From the NCBI GenBank assembly GCA_900549915.1, contig URQF01000019.1:1-18182 (forward strand): 18,182 nucleotides of DNA, given 5' to 3'. Every line of letters starts with the position of its first letter. The first letter of the stretch is position 1. The stretch is from an uncultured Mollicutes bacterium. Lineage in GTDB: Bacteria > Bacillota_I > Bacilli_A > RFN20 > CAG-288. The notes beneath the pieces are model-generated. The model made no database searches. It was given only the letters and a program-made list of their open reading frames with translations, and was not told where the DNA came from. The position numbers and the translations under genes are program-made. Positions 6,701-13,696 of this stretch are shown in pieces.

Positions 6701-7312
6701 ATGGCTGAAGAAAAGAAAAACGGCGTGTCCGTCAAAAAAGCCCACAACCAGGGAAATCAGAAGGCCAAGATTGTCTCCCGCCTTCAGAAACAATACGAAG
6801 AGGAAGTTGTTCCTGCCTTAAGGAAGGAATTCGGCTACTCTTCCGTAATGGAATGCCCGAAACTTGTCAAGATCATCCTTAACAGGCGTCTTGGCGAAGC
6901 TGGACATAACGAGAAGTCTGTCGAAGAGGCTGTCAACGAGAGGACCATCATCGCTGGTCAGCATCCGGTCGTCACCAAAGCTAAGAAAGCTATTGCTAAC
7001 TTCAAGCTTCGTGAAGGCGATGCTGTCGGTGTCAAGGTTACCCTTCGTCGCACCCGCAGGTATGACTTCTTAGACAAATTCGTTTCTATCGATCTTCCGC
7101 GTGTCCGCGACTTCCGCGGTATCAGCAAAGATTCCTTCGATGGCCGTGGAAACTACTCCACTGGTGTCAAGGAACAGCTCATCTTCCCGGAAATTCAGTA
7201 CGATAAGGTTACTCGTACTCAGGGAAGGGATGTCGTCATCGTTACGACTGCTAAGACCGATAAAGAGGCCTATGCCCTGCTTGAAAAGCTTGGCATGCCG
7301 TTCAAGAAATAG
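6701..7312 (+). CDS. rplE: 50S ribosomal protein L5
   Basis: L5 binds 5S rRNA and contacts P-site tRNA. The 203-residue product has LPRVRDFRGISK, SFDGRGNYS and KEQLIFPEI. Five AGG codons all fall on Met or Leu/Met sites: residue 41 (Pro-Ala-Leu-Met), 62 (Asn-Met of the NMGVG loop), 81 (hydrophobic before Thr), 120 (Arg-Met-Tyr-Asp-Phe-Leu-Asp) and 176 (Gly-Met-Asp-Val). With AGG as Met the loop reads Asn-Met-Arg-Leu-Gly, so the usual Gly is still replaced by Arg (CGT). An N-terminal extension of about 20 residues begins MAEEKKNGVSVKK. Confidence 0.96.
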   Translation: MAEEKKNGVSVKKAHNQGNQKAKIVSRLQKQYEEEVVPALRKEFGYSSVMECPKLVKIILNRRLGEAGHNEKSVEEAVNERTIIAGQHPVVTKAKKAIANFKLREGDAVGVKVTLRRTRRYDFLDKFVSIDLPRVRDFRGISKDSFDGRGNYSTGVKEQLIFPEIQYDKVTRTQGRDVVIVTTAKTDKEAYALLEKLGMPFKK

Positions 7313-7323
7313 GAGGCAGAATC

Positions 7324-7512
7324 ATGGCACGTAAAGCACTTGAAATCAAATGCGAAGGTCCAAAGAAATTCCCGAAGACCCAGAACTACCATCGTTGCTC
7401 GCGCTGTGGCCGTGTCCACGGCTATCTGCGTCAGTTCGACTTATGCCGTATCTGTCTGCGTGAAATGGCCTACAAAGGCGAAATCCCGGGAAGGCATAAG
7501 TCTTCTTGGTAA
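7324..7512 (+). CDS. rpsN: 30S ribosomal protein S14, zinc-binding (type Z)
   Basis: S14 is a late-assembly head protein. The short 62-residue form binds zinc through two CxxC pairs, here Cys25/Cys28 and Cys41/Cys44, as in most Gram-positives (this form is also called rpsZ). The C-terminus reads REMAYKGEIPG followed by HKSSW. Its single AGG (7492-7494) replaces the Val or Met before that HKSSW end. An AGGAGG site overlaps the rplE stop. Confidence 0.96.
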   Translation: MARKALEIKCEGPKKFPKTQNYHRCSRCGRVHGYLRQFDLCRICLREMAYKGEIPGRHKSSW

Positions 7513-7527
7513 GGAAAGGAGATCAAA

Positions 7528-7929
7528 ATGGTCAATGATTCTATCGCGGATCTCTTAACTCGTATCCGCAATGCTAATCTGAGCAAGAACAGCACCGTCT
7601 CTCTTCCTTATTTCAAAAGGGGTGAGCAGATCGTTGCTATCCTGAAAAACGAAGGATTCATCGTTTCTTACGATGTTCATCCGTTAGAAGGAAAACCGTA
7701 CAAGGAACTTACGATTACTCTTAAATATGATTCTAAGGGAAATCGTATCATCTCCGGTATCAAGGAAATCTCCAAACCGGGTCTCCGTGTTACGGCTTCT
7801 GTCGATGAGCTTCCGAGAGTCTTAAACGGACTCGGCATTGCTATCATCTCGACGTCTAAAGGCGTCAGGACTGATAAGCAGGCCCGTAAGCTCAATGTCG
7901 GTGGCGAAGTCATCGCCATCGTTTGGTAA
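7528..7929 (+). CDS. rpsH: 30S ribosomal protein S8
   Basis: S8 binds helix 21 of 16S rRNA and in many bacteria represses the spc operon. The 133-residue product has DSIADLLTRIRNAN, ILKNEGFI, STSKGV and the C-terminal GGEVIAIVW. AGG at 7867-7869 (residue 114) is the Met of Gly-Val-Met-Thr-Asp-x-x-Ala-Arg, one of the most conserved sites. AGG at 7618-7620 is the Leu/Met/Ile after Lys in helix 2. The AAGGAG site lies in the gap after rpsN. Confidence 0.97.
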   Translation: MVNDSIADLLTRIRNANLSKNSTVSLPYFKRGEQIVAILKNEGFIVSYDVHPLEGKPYKELTITLKYDSKGNRIISGIKEISKPGLRVTASVDELPRVLNGLGIAIISTSKGVRTDKQARKLNVGGEVIAIVW

Positions 7930-7942
7930 GGAGGATAGGATA

Positions 7943-8506
7943 ATGTCTCGTATCGGAAGAGAGCCTATCGCCATCCCTGAGGGAGTTACGATTTCCTTCG
8001 TTGGAAATGAAGTCACCGTCAAGGGACCGAAGGGAACACTTACAAAGAAGTTCAATCCCCACATCACTTTTGAAGAAAAGGACGGCAAGTTCTATTGCAA
8101 ACGTCCTTCTGACGCAATTGTGAGGAAGAGGAACCATGGCACTGCTCGTTCCGTTATCAACGGAATGGTCGAAGGTGTCACCAAAGGATTCACTAAGATT
8201 CTTGTTATCAAAGGTGTCGGCTACCGTGCTGAAAGGCGTGGAAGCGACCTTGTCCTTCACCTCGGACGCAGCCACGAAGATGTGGTCAAGCCGATTGAAG
8301 GCGTCAAGATTTCCATCAATACCAAGACTCTTGAAATCAATGTCGAAGGTATTGATAAACAGTTAGTCGGACAGCAGGCTGCTGTCATCCGTGCACTCCG
8401 CAAACCGGAATGCTATCACGGAAAAGGCATCCGCTACAAAGACGAAGTCGTTACGTTACGTGCACCGGCCAGCGCAAAGAAGTCTGCTGCTGGTTCCGCT
8501 GCCTAA
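7943..8506 (+). CDS. rplF: 50S ribosomal protein L6
   Basis: L6 lies near the sarcin-ricin loop and factor-binding site. The frame is open further upstream, but the start at 7943 gives the universal MSRIGREPIAIPEGV and follows TAAGGAGG at the rpsH stop. The 187-residue product has VKGPKGTL, IKGVGYRAE and KPECYHGKGIRY. AGG codons at 8123-8125 and 8129-8131 precede the His-Gly-Thr motif. AGG at 8234-8236 is the hydrophobic/variable residue after Gly-Tyr-Arg-Ala-Glu. A short Ala/Ser-rich tail ends it. Confidence 0.95.
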   Translation: MSRIGREPIAIPEGVTISFVGNEVTVKGPKGTLTKKFNPHITFEEKDGKFYCKRPSDAIVRKRNHGTARSVINGMVEGVTKGFTKILVIKGVGYRAERRGSDLVLHLGRSHEDVVKPIEGVKISINTKTLEINVEGIDKQLVGQQAAVIRALRKPECYHGKGIRYKDEVVTLRAPASAKKSAAGSAA

Positions 8507-8521
8507 TCGGGAGGGTAAAAC

Positions 8522-8878
8522 ATGTACACTACATTCAACAAGAACAAACAGCGTTTACATCGTCACGTCCGTATCCGTGCCAAAATCTCCGGATCGGCTA
8601 CTTGCCCTCGTATCTCTGTCTATCGTTCCAACAAGTTCATCTATGCTGCTCTGATTGATGATGAGAAGGGCGTAACACTTGCTTCCTCTACTTCCGCTAA
8701 GCTTGGCTTGGACAATCCGTCCAATGTTGCTGCTGCAGAAGCAGTCGGTGCTGATTTAGCAAAGAAGGCCGGCGAATTGAAGATTACCAAGGCTGTCTTC
8801 GATCGTTCCGGTTATCTGTATCATGGTCAGGTCAAAGCTCTGGCCGAGGCTTGCCGTAAAGGCGGCTTAGCCTTCTAG
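8522..8878 (+). CDS. rplR: 50S ribosomal protein L18
   Basis: L18 binds 5S rRNA together with L5. The 118-residue product has RHVRIRAKISG, PRISVYRSNKFIYAALIDDEKG, LASSTS and FDRSGYLYHGQVKALAEACRKGGLAF, all family hallmarks. It has no AGG and no internal Met, so its reading is independent of the code question. It follows a GGGAGGGT site and precedes rpsE by 13 bases. Confidence 0.96.
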   Translation: MYTTFNKNKQRLHRHVRIRAKISGSATCPRISVYRSNKFIYAALIDDEKGVTLASSTSAKLGLDNPSNVAAAEAVGADLAKKAGELKITKAVFDRSGYLYHGQVKALAEACRKGGLAF

Positions 8879-8891
8879 AAAGAGGATTATC

Positions 8892-9572
8892 ATGGCAGAA
8901 GAACAGAAGAACAACGTCGCCCCGGCTCAGGCCGAGGTCAAGGCTGAAGCAAAAGCTGATCAGTCTGCTGCTCAGGGTAAAGGAAACGGCTTCAAAGGCC
9001 GTTCCGCCCAGGGCGGTCGCCGTTTCTCCCGTGGCAATGGCCGCGGAAGCCGTCGTCCGAGGGAAAAGATCTATGACGAGAAAGTCGTCAAGATCTCCCG
9101 CGTCGCCAAGGTCGTTAAAGGCGGAAAACGTGTCCGCTTCACCGCTCTTGTCGTTATCGGAGACGGAAAAGGAAAGTATGGCTACGGACTTGGAAAATCC
9201 AACGAAGTCCCGGATGCCATCAAGAAGGCTCTTAGCGCTGCCCGTCGCAATGTTCGCAAGAGGGACATCGCCAAGAACCACTCCATCGCTCACCCTGTCA
9301 GGGGCCACTTCGGCGCAACTGAGGTCTTCCTCAAACCTGCACCGGAAGGTACCGGACTTGTCGCCGGCGGTGCTGTCCGTGCCGTCCTTGAATTAGCTGG
9401 TGTCAAGAACGTCTACTCCAAGACTTATGGAGCCCGTTCTCAGGCCAACGTTATCAAGGCTACTGTTGATGGTCTGCTTCAGCTGAAGTCCTTCGAAGGA
9501 GTTCAGCTTGCCCGCTTCGGTAAGAAGCCGGAAGTCAAAGCCGAAAAGGCTGAGGCTAAAGAAGCCAAGTAA
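8892..9572 (+). CDS. rpsE: 30S ribosomal protein S5 with long N-terminal extension
   Basis: S5 contributes to decoding accuracy and the mRNA entry helicase. The core starts about residue 57 and shows VVKISRVAKVVKGGKRVRF, GDGKGKYGYGLGKSNEVPDA and LAGVKNVYSKTYG. The 226 residues compare with about 166 usually. The first 56 are Ala/Gln/Lys/Glu-rich and then Arg/Gly-rich (about residues 35-56). AGG at 9300-9302 is the hydrophobic residue before Gly-x-Phe-Gly-Ala, and AGG at 9261-9263 also aligns to a hydrophobic site. AGG at 9060-9062 is uninformative. The usual downstream neighbour rpmD is absent. Confidence 0.96.
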   Translation: MAEEQKNNVAPAQAEVKAEAKADQSAAQGKGNGFKGRSAQGGRRFSRGNGRGSRRPREKIYDEKVVKISRVAKVVKGGKRVRFTALVVIGDGKGKYGYGLGKSNEVPDAIKKALSAARRNVRKRDIAKNHSIAHPVRGHFGATEVFLKPAPEGTGLVAGGAVRAVLELAGVKNVYSKTYGARSQANVIKATVDGLLQLKSFEGVQLARFGKKPEVKAEKAEAKEAK

Positions 9573-9586
9573 AGGAGGAAGGACCA

Positions 9587-10102
9587 ATGGAGTTAGGATC
9601 GTTAAAAATTGCCAAAGGTTCCCGTCACCTTCCCAAACGTGTCGGTCAGGGTATCGGCTCCGGAAGGGGCAAGACCTCTACCCGCGGTGTCAAAGGTCAG
9701 GGCGCCCGTCAGGGACGCAAGGTTCCGGTTGGATTCGAAGGCGGTCAGCTGCCTTTATTCCGCCGTGTTCCGAAGCATGGCTTCACCAACTATGGCCGTG
9801 TCGAATATACTATCCTCACGCTTTCTGATTTAGAAGGCTTCGAGAATGGTGCTACTGTCACTCTGACTTCCTTAGTTTTCGCTGGTCTTATCCGGAATCT
9901 TAACAAACCGGTCAAGATCGTCGGAACTGGCGAGCTCACCAAGAAGCTCGAAGTCAAAGTCCAGGGCTTCACCAAATCCGCTAAGGCTGCTATTGAGAAA
10001 GCCGGTGGAAAGGCCGAGGTTGTCTCTTTAAAGGATGCCCGCGTCGAATTCCACAAATCTCTCAATGACCTTGCAGAAAAGGCCGCCGAAGAGGATAAGT
10101 AA
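9587..10102 (+). CDS. rplO: 50S ribosomal protein L15
   Basis: L15 is a central large-subunit assembly protein. The 171-residue product has RVGQGIGSG, GKTSTRGVKGQGARQG, GFEGGQLPLFRRVPKHGF and KVQGFTKSAKAAIEKAGG. It exceeds the usual 146 residues through a helical, charged C-terminus. The single AGG (9665-9667) lies in Gly-Ser-Gly-x-Gly-Lys-Thr, a site that varies among Asn, Leu, Met and others. A strong AAAGGAGGA site lies in the 14-base gap after rpsE. The stop overlaps the secY start (TAATG). Confidence 0.96.
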   Translation: MELGSLKIAKGSRHLPKRVGQGIGSGRGKTSTRGVKGQGARQGRKVPVGFEGGQLPLFRRVPKHGFTNYGRVEYTILTLSDLEGFENGATVTLTSLVFAGLIRNLNKPVKIVGTGELTKKLEVKVQGFTKSAKAAIEKAGGKAEVVSLKDARVEFHKSLNDLAEKAAEEDK

Positions 10103-11448
10103 TGAAAAAGGTAGCCGCGTTTTTCCATAACAAGGATTTGTTGAATCGTATTCTCTTTACGTTTGCCATTTTCCTTGTTTTCCGAATCGGATCGGCTATC
10201 ACTGTGCCTGGAGTTCAGACTAACCAGGATATCTTCGCAGATACTACCAACGCCCTTTCTATTTTAAATAGGATGGGCGGAGGTGCTCTGCAGAACTTCT
10301 CCTTAATGGCTCTGGGCGTCTCCCCTTATATTACTGCCCAGATTATTATCCAGCTTCTCTCAATGGATGTTCTTCCTGCCTTAACGCAGAGGACGAAAGA
10401 GGGAGAAACAGGCCGGAAGAAAATCGATGTTGTTACCCGTTTGCTCTCTGTTGTATTAGCAGCTGTGCAGGCATATGGTATCATCGTTGCCCTTCGGAAC
10501 AATTCTGAGGCCATTACGGTCTTAGATACCTCTCCTTGGGGTTATACGAAAGTCATTCTCTTCATGGTTGCTGGTTCTCTCATCCTGACTTGGATGGGTG
10601 ACCAGATTACGGATAAGGGTATCGGAAACGGTATCTCAAGGTTAATCTTCGCTGGTATCATTTCTTCGCTTCCTTCTCAGCTTACATCGGCATTCAAGGA
10701 ATATCTGTCCTCTTCGACAGTTGACTCTGCGGATCCGTCTCTGATCTTGGAAGGCAGCGTTCGTCTTGTTGTTTATCTCCTTGCCAGGTTCCTTATTGTC
10801 GTCTTTGTTACCTTCATCGAATCCTCGGTGCGCAAGTTGCCAGTCAGTCACTCGAATACGAGTCAGAGCACTGAATTATCTTCTCAGCAATCTTCTTTCC
10901 TTCCAATCAAGGTCAATGCTTCTTCTGTCAGGCCGGTCATCTTCGCTTCCAGTATCAGGAGGGCTCCATCGATTCTTGTTTCCCTGTTCTCCAACGGCAA
11001 TCCGCCGGCTTGGGCAGAGAAAATCGAAGAGGTCTTCAATTTTCAGGCAAGGACAAAGAGGGGAGATAACTTCTCCTTCCCATGGGGACCCATCATCTAT
11101 GCGGTTCTCATTATCGCCTTCTCATACTTCTACGCTCAGCTGGAAATCAACCCCGAACGAATCGCTGAGGACTTCCAGACGAGTGGTACTTACATCACTG
11201 GTATCAAACCGGGTAGGGAAACCGAAAGGTATATCTCCCGTATCTTGAACCGAATTACGTTTAGGGGTTCTCTGGCACTTACGGCTATTGCCTTATTGCC
11301 GGTCATCCTTTCCTTGACCGGTGCTGTTCCTTCTTCTCTTTCATTAGGCGGAACAGGATTGATCATCGTTGTCGGTGTCGCCTTAGAAGTCAACAATCAG
11401 ATTAATGGTATCCTTGCTGGTCAAGGATTTGCAGAGAGTGAATTGTAA
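10102..11448 (+). CDS. secY: Sec translocon subunit SecY
   Basis: SecY is the channel for protein export and insertion. The 448-residue product shows the expected hydrophobic segments (helix 1 near residues 12-32, then plug and helix 2, with later helices around 108-125, 150-190, 218-238, 273-295, 330-347, 392-408 and 415-433), plus MALGVSPYITAQIIIQLL, KEGETGRKK and INPERIAEDFQ. By hand count 12 AGG codons stand against five internal ATGs. As Arg they would place charges within helices (10639, 10930, 10957-10962, 11263). As Met they restore Gly-Ile-Ser-Met, Val-Met-Pro-Val-Ile-Phe-Ala and Thr-Phe-Met-Gly. It is complete and not frameshifted. Confidence 0.96.
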   Translation: MKKVAAFFHNKDLLNRILFTFAIFLVFRIGSAITVPGVQTNQDIFADTTNALSILNRMGGGALQNFSLMALGVSPYITAQIIIQLLSMDVLPALTQRTKEGETGRKKIDVVTRLLSVVLAAVQAYGIIVALRNNSEAITVLDTSPWGYTKVILFMVAGSLILTWMGDQITDKGIGNGISRLIFAGIISSLPSQLTSAFKEYLSSSTVDSADPSLILEGSVRLVVYLLARFLIVVFVTFIESSVRKLPVSHSNTSQSTELSSQQSSFLPIKVNASSVRPVIFASSIRRAPSILVSLFSNGNPPAWAEKIEEVFNFQARTKRGDNFSFPWGPIIYAVLIIAFSYFYAQLEINPERIAEDFQTSGTYITGIKPGRETERYISRILNRITFRGSLALTAIALLPVILSLTGAVPSSLSLGGTGLIIVVGVALEVNNQINGILAGQGFAESEL

Positions 11449-11449
11449 A

Positions 11450-12127
11450 ATGGAAAACGTTAAAAACCACGGTTTAAACATCATCTTGCTCGGTCCCCCT
11501 GCTGCAGGAAAGGGAACTCAATCCGAGCTGATTGTGAAGAACTACAAAGTTCCTCACATTTCTACCGGAGACAGGTTCCGGGAAGCCATCAAGAATCAGA
11601 CAAAGCTTGGTGTTGAGGCTCAGTCTTACATCAATGCTGGTAAACTGGTTCCAGATGAAGTTACGATCGGTCTTGTCGAAGAACGTCTTTCCCAGGAAGA
11701 CTGCAAAGAAGGATTCCTTCTTGACGGATTCCCGCGTACGGTGAAACAGGCTGATGCTTTGGAAGCTAGGCTTGGCAAGCAGGGCCGCAGCATTAATGCT
11801 GTTATCTGCTTCGTCGCGGATAACGAGGAACTCACAAAGCGAATCGTGAATCGTCGGGTTTGTCCGAAATGCGGTGCTAGTTACAATTTGCTCACTAAGA
11901 AGCCGTTGGTCGATGGAATCTGTGATTCCTGTCATAGTCCTTTGATTCATCGTGACGATGACCGGGAAGACAGCTTCAAGACTCGTCTTCAGGCATACGA
12001 AAAACAGACTTCCCCTCTTATTGCCTACTACAAAGAGAAGGGCGTCTTGAAGGAAATCAATGCCTTACAGGGAATCGATGAAGTCTATTCAGACGTTGTC
12101 AATGCCTTAAAGGCTCTGGTCAAATGA
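11450..12127 (+). CDS. adk: adenylate kinase, zinc-LID type
   Basis: This enzyme interconverts ATP + AMP and 2 ADP in the cytoplasm. The start at 11450, one base after the secY stop, gives a P-loop GPPAAGKGT at residues 15-23. Further motifs are HISTGD, DGFPRT and the LID domain with four cysteines (138, 141, 158, 161), which in Gram-positives bind zinc. AGG at 11573-11575 (residue 42) is the invariant Met of Gly-Asp-Met-x-Arg in the AMP site; the next Arg is CGG. There is no internal ATG in 225 residues. The stop overlaps the map start (ATGA). Confidence 0.97.
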   Translation: MENVKNHGLNIILLGPPAAGKGTQSELIVKNYKVPHISTGDRFREAIKNQTKLGVEAQSYINAGKLVPDEVTIGLVEERLSQEDCKEGFLLDGFPRTVKQADALEARLGKQGRSINAVICFVADNEELTKRIVNRRVCPKCGASYNLLTKKPLVDGICDSCHSPLIHRDDDREDSFKTRLQAYEKQTSPLIAYYKEKGVLKEINALQGIDEVYSDVVNALKALVK

Positions 12128-12930
12128 GCAGGATTTCCATCAAAAACGAATCTGAAAGGAAGAAGAGGATTGTGGCCGGGAACAAACTCGGCCACATCTT
12201 CGACCTCCTCCGTCCGGAAATCAAACCTGGTCGGTCAACCTACGAGATCAATAAGCTCGCAGAGAACTTGATCAAAGATTCGGGCGGCAAGCCGAATTTT
12301 GCACTCGAGCCGGGCTATCGCTGGGCAGTCTGTGCAAGTGTCAATGCGACATTGATTCACGGAATCCCTTCCAAGAACATCATTCTCAAGGAAGGTGATA
12401 TTCTGTCAATCGATAGGGGAAACCTCGACAATAATGGCTATAACGGTGACGCTTGTCGAACCTTCCCTGTTGGAAATATCTCCGATGAAGCGCAAAAGCT
12501 CATCCGCTGCACCGAAGAATGTTTCTATGCTGCTTATAAAGTCTGTCTGCCGGGCCATCATCTCTATGAGATTTCCATGGCACTCCAGAAGACCGCCGAT
12601 AAATATGGTTATTCCCTCTGCAAAGAGTATGGAGGCCATGGTATTGGCAGAAGCATGCATGAAGATCCCTTCATTCCCAACTACTATGATTCCTCCCTCG
12701 GCTTAGGTCCGTTCCTGAGACCAGGAAGGTGTATTGCGATTGAACCAAGGGTCAGGTCAGGGGCAAGTGACATCATCACCCTGGATGATTCCTGGGGCGT
12801 GGTCAGCAAAGACGGAAAGCTGACATGCCATTACGAAAACGATGTGATTATCACCGAAAATGGTCCGATTATCACGTCCGTTGATGAAAACGTCCGACAG
12901 CACTTAAAGGAGTTAGGAACGATTGCATGA
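12124..12930 (+). CDS. map: methionine aminopeptidase, type I
   Basis: This enzyme removes the initiator Met from nascent proteins. The 268-residue product keeps all five metal ligands: Asp97, Asp109, His172, Glu207 and Glu238, within GDACRTFPVG, GGHGIGRSMHEDP and ENDVIITENG. Seven AGG codons include two invariant Met sites, Pro-Gly-Met (12727-12729, residue 202) and Ile-Glu-Pro-Met (12748-12750, residue 209), and the N-terminal Lys-Met (12166-12168). Nearby true arginines are AGA or CGN. It overlaps adk upstream and infA downstream by four bases each (ATGA). Confidence 0.97.
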   Translation: MSRISIKNESERKKRIVAGNKLGHIFDLLRPEIKPGRSTYEINKLAENLIKDSGGKPNFALEPGYRWAVCASVNATLIHGIPSKNIILKEGDILSIDRGNLDNNGYNGDACRTFPVGNISDEAQKLIRCTEECFYAAYKVCLPGHHLYEISMALQKTADKYGYSLCKEYGGHGIGRSMHEDPFIPNYYDSSLGLGPFLRPGRCIAIEPRVRSGASDIITLDDSWGVVSKDGKLTCHYENDVIITENGPIITSVDENVRQHLKELGTIA

Positions 12931-13145
12931 GCAGAGAAGATTTCATCCGTAGGGAAGGCATGGTTCTTGAAAACCTGCCTGCAGAGAAGTTCTCGGTACA
13001 GCTTGAAGGCGGTGCCATTATCCGAGCTAGGGTATCCGGAAAAAGGAGAAGGAACAAAATCCGTATCCTTCCTGGCGATAAAGTTACGGTGGAAATCTCC
13101 CCGTATGATGTCACAAATGGTAGAATAGTCTATCGGTATAAGTAG
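12927..13145 (+). CDS. infA: translation initiation factor IF-1
   Basis: IF-1 is an OB-fold protein that occupies the A site during initiation. The 72-residue product matches the family from REDFIR to the C-terminal IRILPGDKVTVE and GRIVYRYK. The conserved Ser-Gly-Lys-Met-Arg-Met-Asn is encoded AAA AGG AGA AGG AAC at 13041-13055, so AGG takes both Met places and AGA the Arg between them. AGG at 12951-12953 is the hydrophobic residue before Glu-Gly, and one more lies after Ala (residue 35). The ATGA overlap with map suggests coupling. Confidence 0.97.
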   Translation: MSREDFIRREGMVLENLPAEKFSVQLEGGAIIRARVSGKRRRNKIRILPGDKVTVEISPYDVTNGRIVYRYK

Positions 13146-13171
13146 TTGAAGAAGAAAAGGAGAAACTCACA

Positions 13172-13285
13172 ATGAAAGTAAGAGCTTCAGTAAAGCCGAT
13201 CTGCGATAAATGCAGAGTTATCAAACGTAAGGGTCGTGTCAGGGTCATCTGCTCTAATCCGAAACATAAGCAGAGACAGGGTTAA
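13172..13285 (+). CDS. rpmJ: 50S ribosomal protein L36, zinc-ribbon form
   Basis: L36 is the smallest large-subunit protein. The 37 residues read MKVRASVKPICDKC at the start and NPKHKQRQG at the end. Cys11, Cys14, Cys27 and His32 form the zinc site. AGG at 13241-13243 (residue 24) is the conserved Met of Lys-Val-Met-Val-Ile-Cys. AGA codes three of the true arginines here. The start follows AAAAGGAGAAA at 13156-13166. It lies in its usual place between infA and rpsM. Confidence 0.96.
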   Translation: MKVRASVKPICDKCRVIKRKGRVRVICSNPKHKQRQG

Positions 13286-13303
13286 AGAAAGGACTATAGG
13301 AAT

Positions 13304-13678
13304 ATGGCTCGTATTGCTGGTGTTGATATCCCGAACGATAAGCAGCTTGTTTATTCCCTCCGTTATATCTACGGAATCGGAAGGACTACTGCTAAGAAAA
13401 TCTGTGCCGATGCCAAAGTCGATGGAACCAAACGTGTCAAGGATTGCTCCGAAGAAGAGCTGACTGCCGTTCGTGCTGAAGTCGCAAAATATGTTGTCGA
13501 AGGTGATTTACGTCGTCAGGTTGCCCTAGACATCAAACGTCTCGAAGAAATCGGAACCTATCGCGGACAGCGTCATAAACGTTCGCTTCCGTGCCGTGGT
13601 CAGCGGGACAAGACAAACGCTCGTACCTGCAAGGGTCCGCGTAAAACTGTTGCTAACCATAAGAAGGCAACTAGGTAA
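13304..13678 (+). CDS. rpsM: 30S ribosomal protein S13
   Basis: S13 forms head-to-body bridges and contacts P-site tRNA. The 124-residue product starts MARIAGVDIPNDKQ, has YIYGIG and VEGDLRRQVALDIKRL, and ends with SLPCRGQRDKTNARTCKGPR and KTVANHKK. AGG in Gly-Ile-Gly-x-Thr-Thr (13382-13384) lies at a site where Arg and Lys are common but Leu and others occur, so it neither supports nor refutes AGG as Met. The last codon before the stop is also AGG. All clearly conserved arginines are CGN. Confidence 0.96.
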   Translation: MARIAGVDIPNDKQLVYSLRYIYGIGRTTAKKICADAKVDGTKRVKDCSEEELTAVRAEVAKYVVEGDLRRQVALDIKRLEEIGTYRGQRHKRSLPCRGQRDKTNARTCKGPRKTVANHKKATR

Positions 13679-13696
13679 TAGGAGGAAAAAGAAGTC

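Noticed and set aside
10102..11448. Frameshift or decay of secY, suggested by Arg in helices
   Set aside because: The frame is continuous and family motifs follow in order; all odd arginines are AGG and vanish when read as Met.
12125..12930. Mycoplasma code (TGA as Trp)
   Set aside because: TGA ends adk, map and the 130-residue gene at their expected lengths, and Trp is encoded by TGG.
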